This document shows positions 11,787-21,760 of a stretch of 64,000 nt of DNA, piece after piece (the stretch's first letter is position 1; every line of letters begins with the position of its first letter). The notes below the pieces were generated by a model. It did no database searches. It was not told the DNA's origin and saw nothing but the letters and a program-made list of their open reading frames with translations. Both the position numbers and the translations under genes were made by a program. The DNA is from Paulownia fortunei (lineage: Eukaryota; Streptophyta; Magnoliopsida; Lamiales; Paulowniaceae), in assembly GCA_019321725.1 (NCBI GenBank), contig CM033114.1:20043797-20107796 (forward strand), given 5' to 3'.

Positions 11787-12810
11787 AGAAAAACGCAAAG
11801 CCAAAGGCAGTTTGGAATAGTGATGCACACAAGTTGTTTGTTGAATTGTGTTGTGAGCAAATGTCAAAAGAGAGTAAACTAGGGACTTTTTTCAGTAGAG
11901 ATGGGTGGAACAAAATTTGTGTTGACTTTGTCCAGAAGAGTGGTTTGAACTATGATAAGAAGCAATTGAAAAATCATTGGGACAATACCAAACAAGATTG
12001 GAAAGTGTGGTATACACTGATAACTTCATATACTGGACTTGGTTGGGATAATATCAAAAACACGGTTTCTGTATCTGATGAATGGTGGGATGAGTACTTG
12101 AAGGTAAATTGTTGTTTTTCATTAACTTTTGAAACTTATAAACATACACATATGTTATAGTGAAAACTTTAATGACTTATTTTATAATTTTCTAGGCCAA
12201 TCCGGATGCGATTAAATATCGATACAAAGGGCTTGAAAATTTTGACGAATTGACCTCTTTGTTTAAAAAAGGATATGCAACTGGAAAAAATGCTTGGGCA
12301 CCTTCAGAAGGATCTCTACCAAATGACTCTACTGGACCATGCCAAACCCAATCAAGTCAATCAGAAGAAAATATAATACAAATAGATCCAGAGGTACAAG
12401 TTGAAGAACCAAACAAAGCAGCTAAACCAAATCAAACTAAAAATGGAGTTGGAGATACTGCTGGTGTCCGATGCCATAAGAGGGCCAGGGATGAGTTTCC
12501 ACCACCTAAACACTCTCGTAAAGTTTCATCTGCTGCAAATATGGATATGTATCTTAGTCGTATTTGTGAAACTGTTGAAGCAATGGGCGCAAGATCGGAG
12601 AATACAATGCAAGAATGTATTAATATACTAAATGAGATGTGTGAAGTCCCTAAAGGAAGTGAGCTTTATTTGTTTGCTTGCAGGTTGTTTTTGAAAAAGG
12701 AACAACGAGATTTATTTATTGCCCTTGGGAATTCGGAATTGCGGTTCTTGTGGCTTCAAGATGAAAAGGCACAATATGATAGGACTATTAATAGGATCTA
12801 TTCCATATAG
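11787..12810 (+). CDS. Harbinger Myb/SANT-like DNA-binding protein
   Basis: This is the accessory protein of PIF/Harbinger elements, which binds element ends and helps bring transposase to the nucleus. Exon 1 (to 12103) carries a trihelix/Myb-SANT-like domain with spaced tryptophans: KAVWNSDAHKLFVELCC, GWNKICVDF, KNHWDNTKQDWKVWYTL, TGLGWDN and DEWWDEYLK. A GT-AG intron follows (12104-12195), then exon 2 (12196-12810) starting ANPDAIKYRYKGLENFDELT. The C-terminal half is polar and low-complexity, then returns to MDMYLSRICETVEAMG and a stop at 12810. The start is unclear: the ATG at 11757 is one base out of frame with the domain, and a TAA lies upstream in the domain frame, so either a short upstream intron or a one-base shift exists. 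It lies in tandem with and upstream of the transposase, as usual for the family. Confidence 0.75.
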
Positions 12811-13224
12811 ACTAGATCTAGAATATTCTTATTATTTAAATTAGGTGCAAGACATAGTTGTTCTTTTTCTTTCATTAAGTTTCTAGTTAACTTTTAAAAG
12901 ATTTCTAGTTAGGTATCAGTTAATAGTTTTTAGTAGATACTCTTTTTATTAATATTTGAAAAGTTATTTTTTATTGCTTTTTATATATAATTGAATTGAA
13001 TTATTGTTTTCGCTAGCATTGTTTTTTTTCTATCTCTATTTTTGTATATATCTTCTTTTGTCACCAATTTATTAAAAAAAATGTCTGATATATGTGGATT
13101 ATTTACGTGCTTTATATTAATGATCGTTATTTCTAAATAAAAAACTTGAGGGATAAATTGTTAATTGTCTAACAATGGAATATGAGTGTTTTTTCCTAAT
13201 ATTATTTTTGTTTGCTAGGGTGTA

Positions 13225-14611
13225 ATGGACTCCAATGAGGAAAATGAATATGATGAATTCAAAGATCTTGCATCAGTTGCATTAGTAAGTGTTATGGTTG
13301 GTAAAGTCATATCTTATTACGAGAATCATATAGTGAAGGAGCCTTGTAGAGATTCAATGTATCAAGGGCATCGATTTGTCATGGATGTTATAAATGGACA
13401 TCATGAGCGTTGTCATCAATTGTTTAGAATGGAAAAACATGTATTTTTGCGGCTTGCAAAGGAACTTCAACAAATAAATTTGCTAAATGATAGTCGTGAG
13501 TTAAGCGTTGAAGAACAATTGGCTATCTTTCTGATGACTATTGGTCATGATGAAAGGAACAGGATGTTACAAGAACGTTTTCAACATTCAGGAGAAACTA
13601 TTAGTCGTCACTTCAACACAGTGTTGAAAGCTCTTATGAACTTTTCCATGTCAGTAATTGTTGCACCGTCATTTGAACAAATACCAAGTTATATAAGTAA
13701 TAATTCTAAATATTGGCCACACTTCAAGGTAACTTTTTTTCCATCAAGTATCTACTTTATATTTTACTATGAAATACATATTTCTATCTAATGTTTCTTT
13801 ATTTTTCTTTTTGTTTTTAATTAGGGTTGTATTGGTGCAATTGATGGAACACATGTACATGCTATTATCCCAACTAATGAACAACTTGCATATCGTGGGA
13901 GGAAAGGTGATTGCACTCAAAATATTATGGATGCATGCTGATTTGATATGCGGTTCACCTTTGTTTGGGCAGGATGGGAAGGAACTGCTCACGATTCTCG
14001 TATATTTAACGAAGCTATTCATAGACCAACTTTGAAATTCCCCATGCCTCCTACAGGTTAGTAGTCATATAAAAGTCTTATTTTTTATTTTTTATTTTTT
14101 GATATGATAATACATGTATTTGCTCTGTCTAGGTAAATATTATGTTGTTGATGCTGGGTATCCAAATATGCCTGGATTTTTAGCACCTTACAAAGGGACA
14201 CGCTATCATCCAGAACAATTCCGAAGAGGGCAGCGGGCAAGTGGACCTAAAGAATTGTTTAATCACTCCCACTCATCATTAAGAAATATAATTGAGCGTT
14301 GTTTTGGAGTATTAAAGTCTCGATGGCCAATTTTAAAAAAAATGGCCAAATTTCCTTTTGAAACTCAAAGACTAATTGTTGTTGCTTCAATGACATTACA
14401 TAATTATATAAGACAAGAGGCAATAGCTGATGAAGAATTTAAACGTTACGATAAAGATGAAGATTACTTCAGTGGCAATGAAGAAACAGAGGTTGACTTA
14501 GAGGAATATGATGACGAATCATATGAAACCGTGAATGAGCAACAAAGTCAAGAAATGGCTACTGTACGTGATGCTATAGCCGATTCCATATACCAGACAA
14601 GAGGATTTTGA
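13225..14611 (+). pseudogene. Harbinger DDE transposase (HARBI1-like), one nonsense codon
   Basis: This enzyme cuts and rejoins element DNA. Exons: 13225-13728, 13825-14056, 14133-14611, all with GT-AG borders and matching phase. Exon 1 (168 codons) starts MDSNEENEYDEF and holds the helix-turn-helix part (LSVEEQLAIFLMTIGH, GETISRHFNTVLKAL). Catalytic acids: D in GCIGAIDGTHV (start of exon 2), D in AGWEGTAHDSRIF, and E in the exon 3 stretch NIIERCFGVLKSRW. Exon 3 also has YVVDAGYPNMPGFLAPYKG and MTLHNYIRQ, conserved in plant members. The single defect seen is TGA at 13939-13941 inside QNIMDAC-stop-FDMRFTF, where the family has Ser, one base change from TCA. The acidic tail ends at 14611. Without that stop it would be full length. 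Confidence 0.87.
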
Positions 14612-15399
14612 CTATGATGAATTTTTTCAATTAAATTTTAATTTTTGAATTTGAACATCTTGTTAGTTTTCATTGTTCAATTTTTTTTTCTTAGGTTGGA
14701 CATCTTTATTAGTTTAAGGATTGAACTTGAGATGATTTTCAATTAATTATATTTACAAGCTCATTTTATTATATAGTATGTATTTCATGTTCTATTTCTA
14801 ATGAGCAGTGTAGTGTTGATATTATATGTACTTTTGCATATAAAAAAAATCTTTACAACATGTCATGTATTATTTTTTTTAAGATAGATTTTCTTGAATT
14901 TAATTACTCCTCTTTTAATAGAAATATTATGCTTTTGAATAATGGTATTAGAATTGTTGTTGATTATAATTACTTAAAAATAAAAGTAAAAATCATGAAA
15001 GAGAAATTGAAACTATGAGTTGCAGTTTTTTCATTAATCTAATTTGTGAATTTTCTTTGAACAGTTTTACAAAAAAATTAAATTAATAACTGGTAAATAA
15101 AATTATATCTTACTTAAGTATTGATAAAAAAAATATACCAATTAATTCATATACCATAGAAAACACTTTTAATATAAGTAGGGGCAATATTGTTAAATCC
15201 ATGTTAAAGATGCACTTTTCAATTAGTTTACCAAACACAATTTCATGTGAAGAATGGACTTTTAGTTCTAAAACACTTGTTTGAAATGGATTTCACCAAA
15301 CATATGTTAATAATATAAAATGACTTTTTAAAAAAATACTTAATAAAAAGTCCATTTAGAAAATGAACTTATGCTGTAGAAATGCTCCCAAACATGCAC

Positions 15400-15950
15400 A
15401 AAATAACTTGGTCGTTCAATAGAAGTGCAATAAGACAGTCAACATTCACCTGGAAATGACTCGAACTTGGTATGTTTCCATGATCAGTGGCAGCCAACTC
15501 CTGAGTAAAACTGTTCATCACATCAAAAATTCCAAGAGAATTCAAGGAAGGCAAAATAAAGGGCTATGAAAAAAAAAGAAAGAAAAGGCATTGACAATAT
15601 ATGTTCAAGTTTTAATATTATTTTAAAAAAAAGAGAAGAAAAGGCTATTTTTGTTTTCTGTGGTATTTGTCCAAGTTTTAATTCTTGGATTAAAAGTACA
15701 TTATGTGTATGTTCGCACAAATTGATTGCGAAATTATATGAATTACGAAATAGATGGTTGCACATATATTTTTTTAGGCAACGAGAACGAATAATAATAT
15801 ATATACTAATGTTCATGTTAGTGGATCTTGAACTTAAGACTAAATAATAATGTTTATGTTAGTGGGTCTGACTATTTGTAGAAGTTTAAGGTTTAATTTT
15901 AACCATAAGATTTCACTAGCATGTTGAAAAAATCTACTTTGGGTCAAGGT
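15400..15950. other. Flank of Harbinger insertion, unidentified coding-like minus-strand stretch
   Basis: On the minus strand 15554-15430 reads PSLNSLGIFDVMNSFTQELA and continues to a donor-like CAG/gtgaat near 15451. It could be an orphan exon, but I do not recognise it and only one exon is seen. The remainder to 15950 is AT-rich with no supported gene. Confidence 0.25.
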
Positions 15951-15954
15951 ATAT

Positions 15955-16200
15955 TAATTAACAATGAATTAAAACTTAATTGCTGAATTAGCAAACCACA
16001 AATTAGATAAAAGAGCTTAGTAAATAGCTAATCGGCAAACATATGAAAAATCTGTGTTTTAATTTTGGGGAAAGGGAGGGGCAATAATAATAGTACATTT
16101 TATTAATAATCTACATAATATTAAGGATATAATTATAATTATATTATATGACACATAATATGGTCAATAGTATACCAAGCTTTAAAATAGTTATTGGTTA
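15955..16200 (+). repeat. Inverted-repeat arm matching 17890-18195
   Basis: The stretch with gaattagcaaaccacaaatt, gctaatcggca and ttttaattttgggg matches the reverse complement of 17890-18195 (for example ccccaaaattaaaa at 18069 and tgccgattag at 18101). The two arms enclose the SKP1 C-terminal fragment. Confidence 0.65.
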
Positions 16201-16457
16201 TCCGTTCGGGTTTGATTTTTAAAAGAGTTCGGGTTTTAATCAAATTAAATATGAGTCAGATTATTAGTTTGATTTTTATATTTAAATAATTGAATTCGAG
16301 TTTGAATTGAAATTCAAGTCTTTTTAAATAAAAAAGTATAATTATATTCAAATTCATTTTTAATTTTAACTAATTGAGTTAAGATGAACTTCTAACAATA
16401 CATTAGGGTTATAACAACTTCAGAAATCCCTATTATGTGATGAATTAGTATTAACAT

Positions 16458-16652
16458 GTGGCGGCAAACTACCTCAACATTAAGGATTTGTTTGACATGG
16501 TCTGCCAGAAGATTGCGGATACGTTGAATAAAGACGTGAGATGGGCGAGGAGAACATTCTGGATTGAGAGGAAGGCGTTCTGCACTGAGAGCAGATCAGG
16601 CAGGCCCACCCGTACATGGGCTTGGGAAGGAGGTGAACCAAAAGAGTTGTAA
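16458..16652 (+). pseudogene. SKP1-like C-terminal fragment
   Basis: Translation from 16458 reads VAANYLNIKDLFDMVCQKIA, matching residues from about 110 of the intact paralogue (LAANYLNIKDLLDMLCQKIA). It runs in frame to TWAWEGGEPKEL and a stop at 16652. The Skp1 dimerisation segment is present but diverged (RWARRTFWIERKAF in place of RCVREIFGIENDF), and the whole POZ half is missing. There is no in-frame ATG at the start. The downstream flank (16660-17110) aligns with 19290-19770, so this was a full copy that lost its 5' part. It is more diverged than the other two copies. Confidence 0.8.
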
Positions 16653-16690
16653 CAGACGATGACGATGCTTGATTGATCTGAAACATGAAT

Positions 16691-16726
<36 letters not shown>

Positions 16727-17554
16727 AGATGGATTAATTAGGAAGATTTTGGCAGGACATTATTTTCAATTTCTGATTTATTTGTTTATTTAAATTTTAA
16801 ATAAGTGGATCAGTATTTTTATTGCCTTTTTATGAATATTAATATTATTACCTTTTGTTGTTTGTTTTTTTTTTGTTAATTAGTACTTCCTCTATGTAAA
16901 GGGAGTTCGAGATGACCTAAACCCTAGTTAGGGTTCATGCCTACGGGGAATGGTTGATACTGCTTTGAATTGTAAATTGTTTGTGAAATAGGGCTACCTT
17001 TTTTTTGTTTTTTTCTTAATTTTTGATGGATGGATAAGGAAGAGTTATTTTATTTTTTTGTTCACTAGTTAAATAGCCGTTTTTTAATGAATATTAATGT
17101 TTTCATCAATTGTTTTTATCAATTGGTTTGTTTATAGTTCTCATAGATTTAAAAATTTTGATCCTTTGGTATGTGTTAAAATTAATGGTTGATATGAGTA
17201 TGTATTTCGTTTTATTTGAAGTCACTTTTCCCTTTTTTATATATGATTATGTAGTTTAAAAGTTAAAACTATAAAATAAGATTTGGAGTCCAATTCAAAC
17301 TTGAACTCAATTAGGTAATTCGGCTTTTGACTAATATTTGGTTCGATTAAAACTCTCGACTTTATATCCGTAGGCATGTAATTAATAAAAAAACTTATTT
17401 GATTTTACATCAATTTTTTAATTTAATATAAAATTCCAACCAAATTTGAAAAAATACCTTATTTGGCTCTCTTTTCATCCCTAAATGTATAGATGTTTAA
17501 ATGGTAACAATAGAACCAAAACCAGAGATAAGACTTAAAAGTTACAAGACTAAA
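16653..17554. other. SKP1 3' flank homologous to 19290-19770, then AT-rich spacer
   Basis: Shared landmarks with the flank of the intact gene are gatggattaattagga, gatgacctaaaccctannta and gttgatn followed by ctttgaa-type sequence. A (TA)n tract occupies about 16696-16721. No gene is seen in 17110-17554. Confidence 0.6.
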
Positions 17555-18195
17555 GTGCTATTTTCCCAACTACAATATATCAAAGCATTGAACTAAATAG
17601 GACCGTTTTATATCATTCCTTTAAAATGTTTGACAAATTAAACAAATTACTCAGGAAACCAAACATCATTTTTTTTATATTACAAAAAGACTTAATTGCA
17701 AAATTGATCCGTAGCTATAGGGGTGACAAAAGAAGTTCCATAAAAATAAAGAGTGGAAATTTAGGAATAGAAATTAAAAAAATTTCACACATTAAAAATA
17801 AATTTAATCGAAAAAATTGATTATTTTTATCAAAATTAATCACGTGACACTTTAAATTGGGAATTTTTAATTTCTTTGTATTGAAAAATTCATTGTGGTT
17901 TCCTACGGATTATATATTGCAACCAATAATTCTTATACACCTCGGTTTTTGGGTTGAACAAATTAATGCTGTTAACCATATTATTTGTAATATAATATGA
18001 TTATACGTACATCCTTAATATTATATAAATTATTTATAAAATGTACTATAATTACTGTCCCTCTCCTGCCCCAAAATTAAAACATAGATTTTTCTTGTGT
18101 GCCGATTAGATTTTTTACTATATTTTAGTTAATGATTTAGCTAATTTATCATTTTTAGTACTAACTCAGCAAATAATTTTCAATTGTCGACAAAC
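17555..18195 (-). repeat. Inverted match to 3420-3700 and 15955-16200
   Basis: 17555-17680 and 17895-18020 match 3565-3700 and 3430-3545 in reverse complement. 17890-18195 also matches 15955-16200 in reverse complement. The unmatched middle (about 17690-17890) has no recognisable coding content. The family behind this repeat is not identified. Confidence 0.6.
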
Positions 18196-18301
18196 TTTAA
18201 GAAAGGAGAGGAATTCGTGACTGTTAGTACTAAATTAGTTGACTGTTAAAGGAACCAATATAGTTGTTGCTATTAGTTTTTGTTATAACTCTTTGAATTT
18301 T

Positions 18302-18749
18302 TATAATAGGTAAATATTCAATAAAATCTATTTTAAGTAGCATAATTGAAGTCTTAATTCTACTTATTTTTATAATAGTTGATTGGTAAATTATTAATAA
18401 GTTGTTAATTGAAACCACTCAAAAGAACATGTGTTGTACGTGAAAAAAAAAAGCATATATAATTGAAGTCTTAATTACATTTTGTCCTTTTCCAAAATTA
18501 TTTCATAAAGGCCAATCAAACACAATTTTTCCAAATTTATTTCTCTAAAACACGATTTTTCCTAATTTACATGCAGTTTCAGCCTAATTATCAAGCCCTA
18601 TATATATATATACCTCCACCCGTCCCCTTCATCTTTCTCACTCATTCTCACGCCTCCTTTTTCTCTCTTTTTTTCTCTTTGTTTTCTTCATCACTTTAAC
18701 CCCTGTATTCAACCGCAAAAACCCAGATTTTTCACGACATTCCTCTTCA
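18302..18749 (+). promoter_or_regulatory. Promoter and 5' leader of SKP1-like gene (duplicated)
   Basis: The region aligns with 1-509. It contains a TATA-like tatatatatatacc at 18600-18613, about 140 bases before the ATG, then a pyrimidine-rich leader (cctccacccgtccccttc and ctttttctctctttttttctc). That arrangement suits a transcript start near 18635. Conservation of this part in both copies suggests that the full regulatory unit was duplicated. Confidence 0.6.
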
Positions 18750-19289
18750 ATGGCGACTGAGAATGGAAACCGAGTTGCAGAAAAGATTGATAACCAAAAC
18801 CCAGAAGCAGCAAAAAAGAAAACCCTAACAATAACCCTAAGAAGCTCTGACGGCCATGAATTCGTGGTCTCTGAATCCGCCGCCGTCTTATCCGTAACTA
18901 TTAAGAACATGGTGGAAGACGAATGCACGGGGAACGTAATCCCGCTCCCACTCGTCGACGGCGGAACCCTAGCCATGGTCGTAACCTACCTCAACAAACA
19001 CGCCAAGGAAGGCGTTTCCGACGATGAAAAGAGGAAGTTCGACGAGCTGTTTGTTTCCGGGAAGGAGTTGGGCGTCCTCTTCGACGTCGTTTTGGCCGCA
19101 AACTACCTCAACATTAAGGATTTATTGGACATGCTCTGCCAGAAGATTGCGGATACGATCAAGAATAAAGACGTCAGATGTGTGAGGGAAATTTTCGGCA
19201 TTGAGAACGATTTTACTCCTGAAGAGGAGCAGCTGATCAGGGATGAGAACGCGTGGGCTTGGGAAGGTGTTGAACCAAACTATGATTGA
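18750..19289 (+). CDS. SKP1-like protein, intact copy
   Basis: Single-exon gene of 179 codons for an SCF adaptor that would bridge cullin-1 and F-box proteins in nucleus and cytosol. The N-terminal extension MATENGNRVAEKIDNQ precedes the POZ-type Skp1 domain (about residues 24-85: KTLTITLRSSDGHEFVVSES, IPLPLVDGGTLAMVVTYLNK). The Skp1 dimerisation/F-box-binding region follows (about 105-170: AANYLNIKDLLDMLCQKIAD, REIFGIENDFTPEEEQLIRD). The usual C-terminal WAFE is here WAWEGVEPNYD, a slightly extended end. The start is the first ATG after the leader and matches the N terminus of the frameshifted paralogue. Canonical plant SKP1 genes have one intron and lack such a long N-terminal lead, so this is a diverged, lineage-type ASK-like copy. 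It is the only complete member of the local array. Confidence 0.88.
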   Translation: MATENGNRVAEKIDNQNPEAAKKKTLTITLRSSDGHEFVVSESAAVLSVTIKNMVEDECTGNVIPLPLVDGGTLAMVVTYLNKHAKEGVSDDEKRKFDELFVSGKELGVLFDVVLAANYLNIKDLLDMLCQKIADTIKNKDVRCVREIFGIENDFTPEEEQLIRDENAWAWEGVEPNYD

Positions 19290-20075
19290 TTCATCTAAAA
19301 GATGAATTAGGGTTTTTTTTTTAAAAAATTCTGATGGATTAATTAGGATGATTAAGGTAGCACTTAATTGTTATTTTTTATTTCTCTTTATTTAGTTATC
19401 TGAATTTTAAATTTAGGAACAGTATTTTTATTGCTTTTTTTTTTAATGAATATTAGTATTATGATTTTTCGTTGTTTTTTGAGGTTTTATTTTTTTTATT
19501 TTTAATTATTTCATATTGATAATGGTTTGTGTGTTAATGATACTACTCTAGAGTTCCAGATGACCTAAACCCTACTTAGGGTTTACGCCGACAACAATTG
19601 GTTGATATTGATTTGAAATGTAAGTTTTTTTGTGAATTAGGTTTGTTTTTTTCCAGATTTTTTGTCAATTTTTGATGGATTGATAAAGAAGTTGGATTTA
19701 ATTGTTATTTCATTTTTCTGTTTAGTAGTTAAATAGCCTTCTTTTTAATGAAAGTTAATGTTTTTCTTCTAGTTAATACTAATTGATCACATATAGAACC
19801 CTAGTTGGAGTTTCTCCCTTTTTCTTCGTTAACATCCTGTCCCAATGCTGTCATTATGTAATTAACCCTAATTTTATTTTATTTTTGAATTCTATTTAGT
19901 CCAAATTTTTCCTCTTTTTTTTCTTTATTTTTTTTCCAATGGAAACTTTCCATCACGAATTTTTATTTCCTTATTTTCTGGGGGCATTTACAAAATCCAA
20001 ACCCACATAATACATCCAGAATTTCGAAATAGGTCATCCAGTATTTTCTTATCCACATAGTAAATTAATTATCAC
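19290..20075. other. 3' flank of SKP1-like gene
   Basis: The first 170 bp match 1019-1140 and the next 300 bp match 16740-17110. A telomere-like inverted pair, taaacccta followed by ttagggttt, occurs near 19565-19585. No gene is seen in the rest. Confidence 0.55.
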
Positions 20076-20190
20076 AAGCCCTACATATATATATATATAT
20101 AATTTGTACTCCCACCCTTTCTTCTACTGAATCCATTCTCACGCTTCTCTCTTCTAGTTTTATTCAACCACAAAAACCCATATTATTTTT
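20076..20190 (+). repeat. Promoter/5' leader remnant of a fourth SKP1-like copy
   Basis: The order of motifs repeats that of the SKP1 leaders: caagccctacatatatat, TATA-type repeat, ctcccaccctttcttct, attctcacgcttctctct, attcaaccacaaaaaccca. In the intact gene these lie 18590-18725. Here no coding region follows; after 20190 the sequence is unrelated. Confidence 0.7.
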
Positions 20191-20880
20191 TGGTAGAAAA
20201 GTTAATAATGTTGCCAAAATTGCAACGGAGTGTTGAGTTTAAATTGAATTTTTGAAAGGTTTGGTACTAAATTTACAAATCTCCCTATATTTCTGGGAAG
20301 AAAAAATAATTTTCCCTATAAAAACTTTATGTTATTTAACCAACCCATAAATCATAAAATCTAAAGAAGACTAAATTGGAAATAAAACAAAGAAAAAGAG
20401 AACTAAGAAATAAATAAAAGACACACCTAAAAGGTAGGCAACTTAATTTCATATATTTCCTTAGATACTACGTGAAAGCTTGTAACATATTGTACATGAA
20501 AAGCTTTCATTATTTAGGTTTTTGACAACTATATTGACTTTTAATGTAAATTTTCTCAATTCTAACTTTCTTAACTACGCCATTTATGCGTGACATCCAT
20601 GAAGTATAAACTCTCATCTCTTAATTTTTCACACAATGTTCATCCTCTCTCTATAAATTCCTTTCCGAATTGGGTTTGCAAAATATTATATTAATATTGA
20701 AAAGAGGTTTTGCAGGTTTGGTACTCTCAGCCAAGGAAGCTTTGGTCTATTGGCAAAGTTGAGGTGTGTCCCACCATAAATGTAAATATTTATTATTATT
20801 ACAATAATTGGTTGTTATTAATTGGTTATTGTAAATTATGAATTATTGATTGATAATTATTAACTCATTGTTAGTTTATA
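20191..20880. other. Intergenic, no gene seen
   Basis: AT-rich sequence without a supported reading frame. A (TA)n tract at about 20877-20900 borders the following tandem repeat. Confidence 0.5.
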
Positions 20881-20899
20881 TATATATATATATATATAT

Positions 20900-21295
20900 C
20901 GTCGCTAGAAGTAAAAGTAAAAATTTATTTTTAAATTTTTTAAGTAGTTTAGTGATGAAAATATTTATATATTTGCAACGAAATTTTCAAGTTTAGCAGC
21001 GAAAAGTGTCGTTGCTGACTTTTGCAATGAAAATTCAATAGTTTGTCGCTAAATTGTTTTCTGATGCCCTTATTGCGATGAGTTGGGCGACGAAAATATT
21101 TACGTATTTTTTCGCTAAAACATAATTTTAATAATGAAAATTTCAAGTTTAGCGGCGAAAAGTGTCATCGTTGACTTTTGCAATGAAAATCCAGTAGTTT
21201 GTCGCTAAGTTATATTATCACGCCCTTATTGCGACGAGTTGGGCGATGACAAATTTTTCTTGTTTAGAGACGAAAACTTTCATCGGTAATGATGT
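20900..21295 (+). repeat. 155-bp-period tandem repeat with GCGACGAAA-type motifs
   Basis: Two and a fraction units: tttcaagtttagcagcgaaa at 20986 recurs as tttcaagtttagcggcgaaa at 21141. Each is followed by gacttttgcaatgaaaat, gtttgtcgctaa and cccttattgcgaygagttgg. A shorter third trace (tgtttagagacgaaaacttt) starts near 21265. Repeated cgacgaaa/ttcgtcgc words are typical of subterminal regions of some plant DNA transposons, but no ends were found. Confidence 0.7.
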
Positions 21296-21487
21296 GTTTG
21301 ATTATTTTAACATGTAGCCTTAGGTTGGCAATTCAAATTCAAGCTCATCTAACAACTCATCTATCTCCTCCCTACATGAATGGTGTTACTCCACACACCA
21401 CTATCATTTGGAGCATAACACCCTTCTTAAAGTACTGAAAAAGGCAATTTTTTTTATATTTTTTCTCGATCCTTTAAAATGTGGGTT

Positions 21488-21760
21488 TGATAATTTGATT
21501 TTTTTTTTTTTTTTTTGGTTAAAGTGAATTATATTGAACCAAAAGAAATAAAACATATGTAATTAGTGTCAAACCTTATAAGTTACAACATCAATATGAG
21601 GAGAACTTCACCAAAGCATTCCTCTCAAACTACAAAGAAAGGCTAGCTTATGAAAAATGGAGATTCGGAGATCCCACTCTCTACAAAGCCAAATACTAGA
21701 TTGAGAGAGAGGAATCTTACCAGTGGAAGCCAATCTGCTCCTCATAGTATCATAGTAGCA
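21488..21760 (-). mobile_element. Possible LINE 3' end
   Basis: On the minus strand the sequence ends ttcactttaacc followed by about 20 A (plus strand poly-T at about 21499-21518), a common form of plant L1-type LINE tails. The upstream part to 21760 has no intact reading frame. A simple poly-T tract could mimic this. Confidence 0.35.

Larger units (their letters stand above)
10751..15399 (+). mobile_element. Near-intact PIF/Harbinger DNA transposon
   Basis: PIF/Harbinger elements encode a DDE transposase and a Myb/SANT-like partner, both needed for transposition; both are present here. Ends: the left reads gagcatgtttgg and the reverse complement of the right end reads gtgcatgtttgg, an imperfect terminal inverted repeat. 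Both ends are followed by inverted subterminal copies of aaaagtccatt. A 3-bp direct repeat aaa flanks the element (10748-10750 and 15400-15402); the family norm is a 3-bp duplication, usually TTA or TAA. Length is 4649 bp. The only clear lesion in the transposase is one TGA codon, and the start of the Myb gene is uncertain, so the element is young. Confidence 0.85.

Noticed and set aside
18638..18976. 112-codon minus-strand frame opposite the SKP1 start
   Set aside because: Antisense shadow of the SKP1-like gene and leader; basic low-complexity C terminus.
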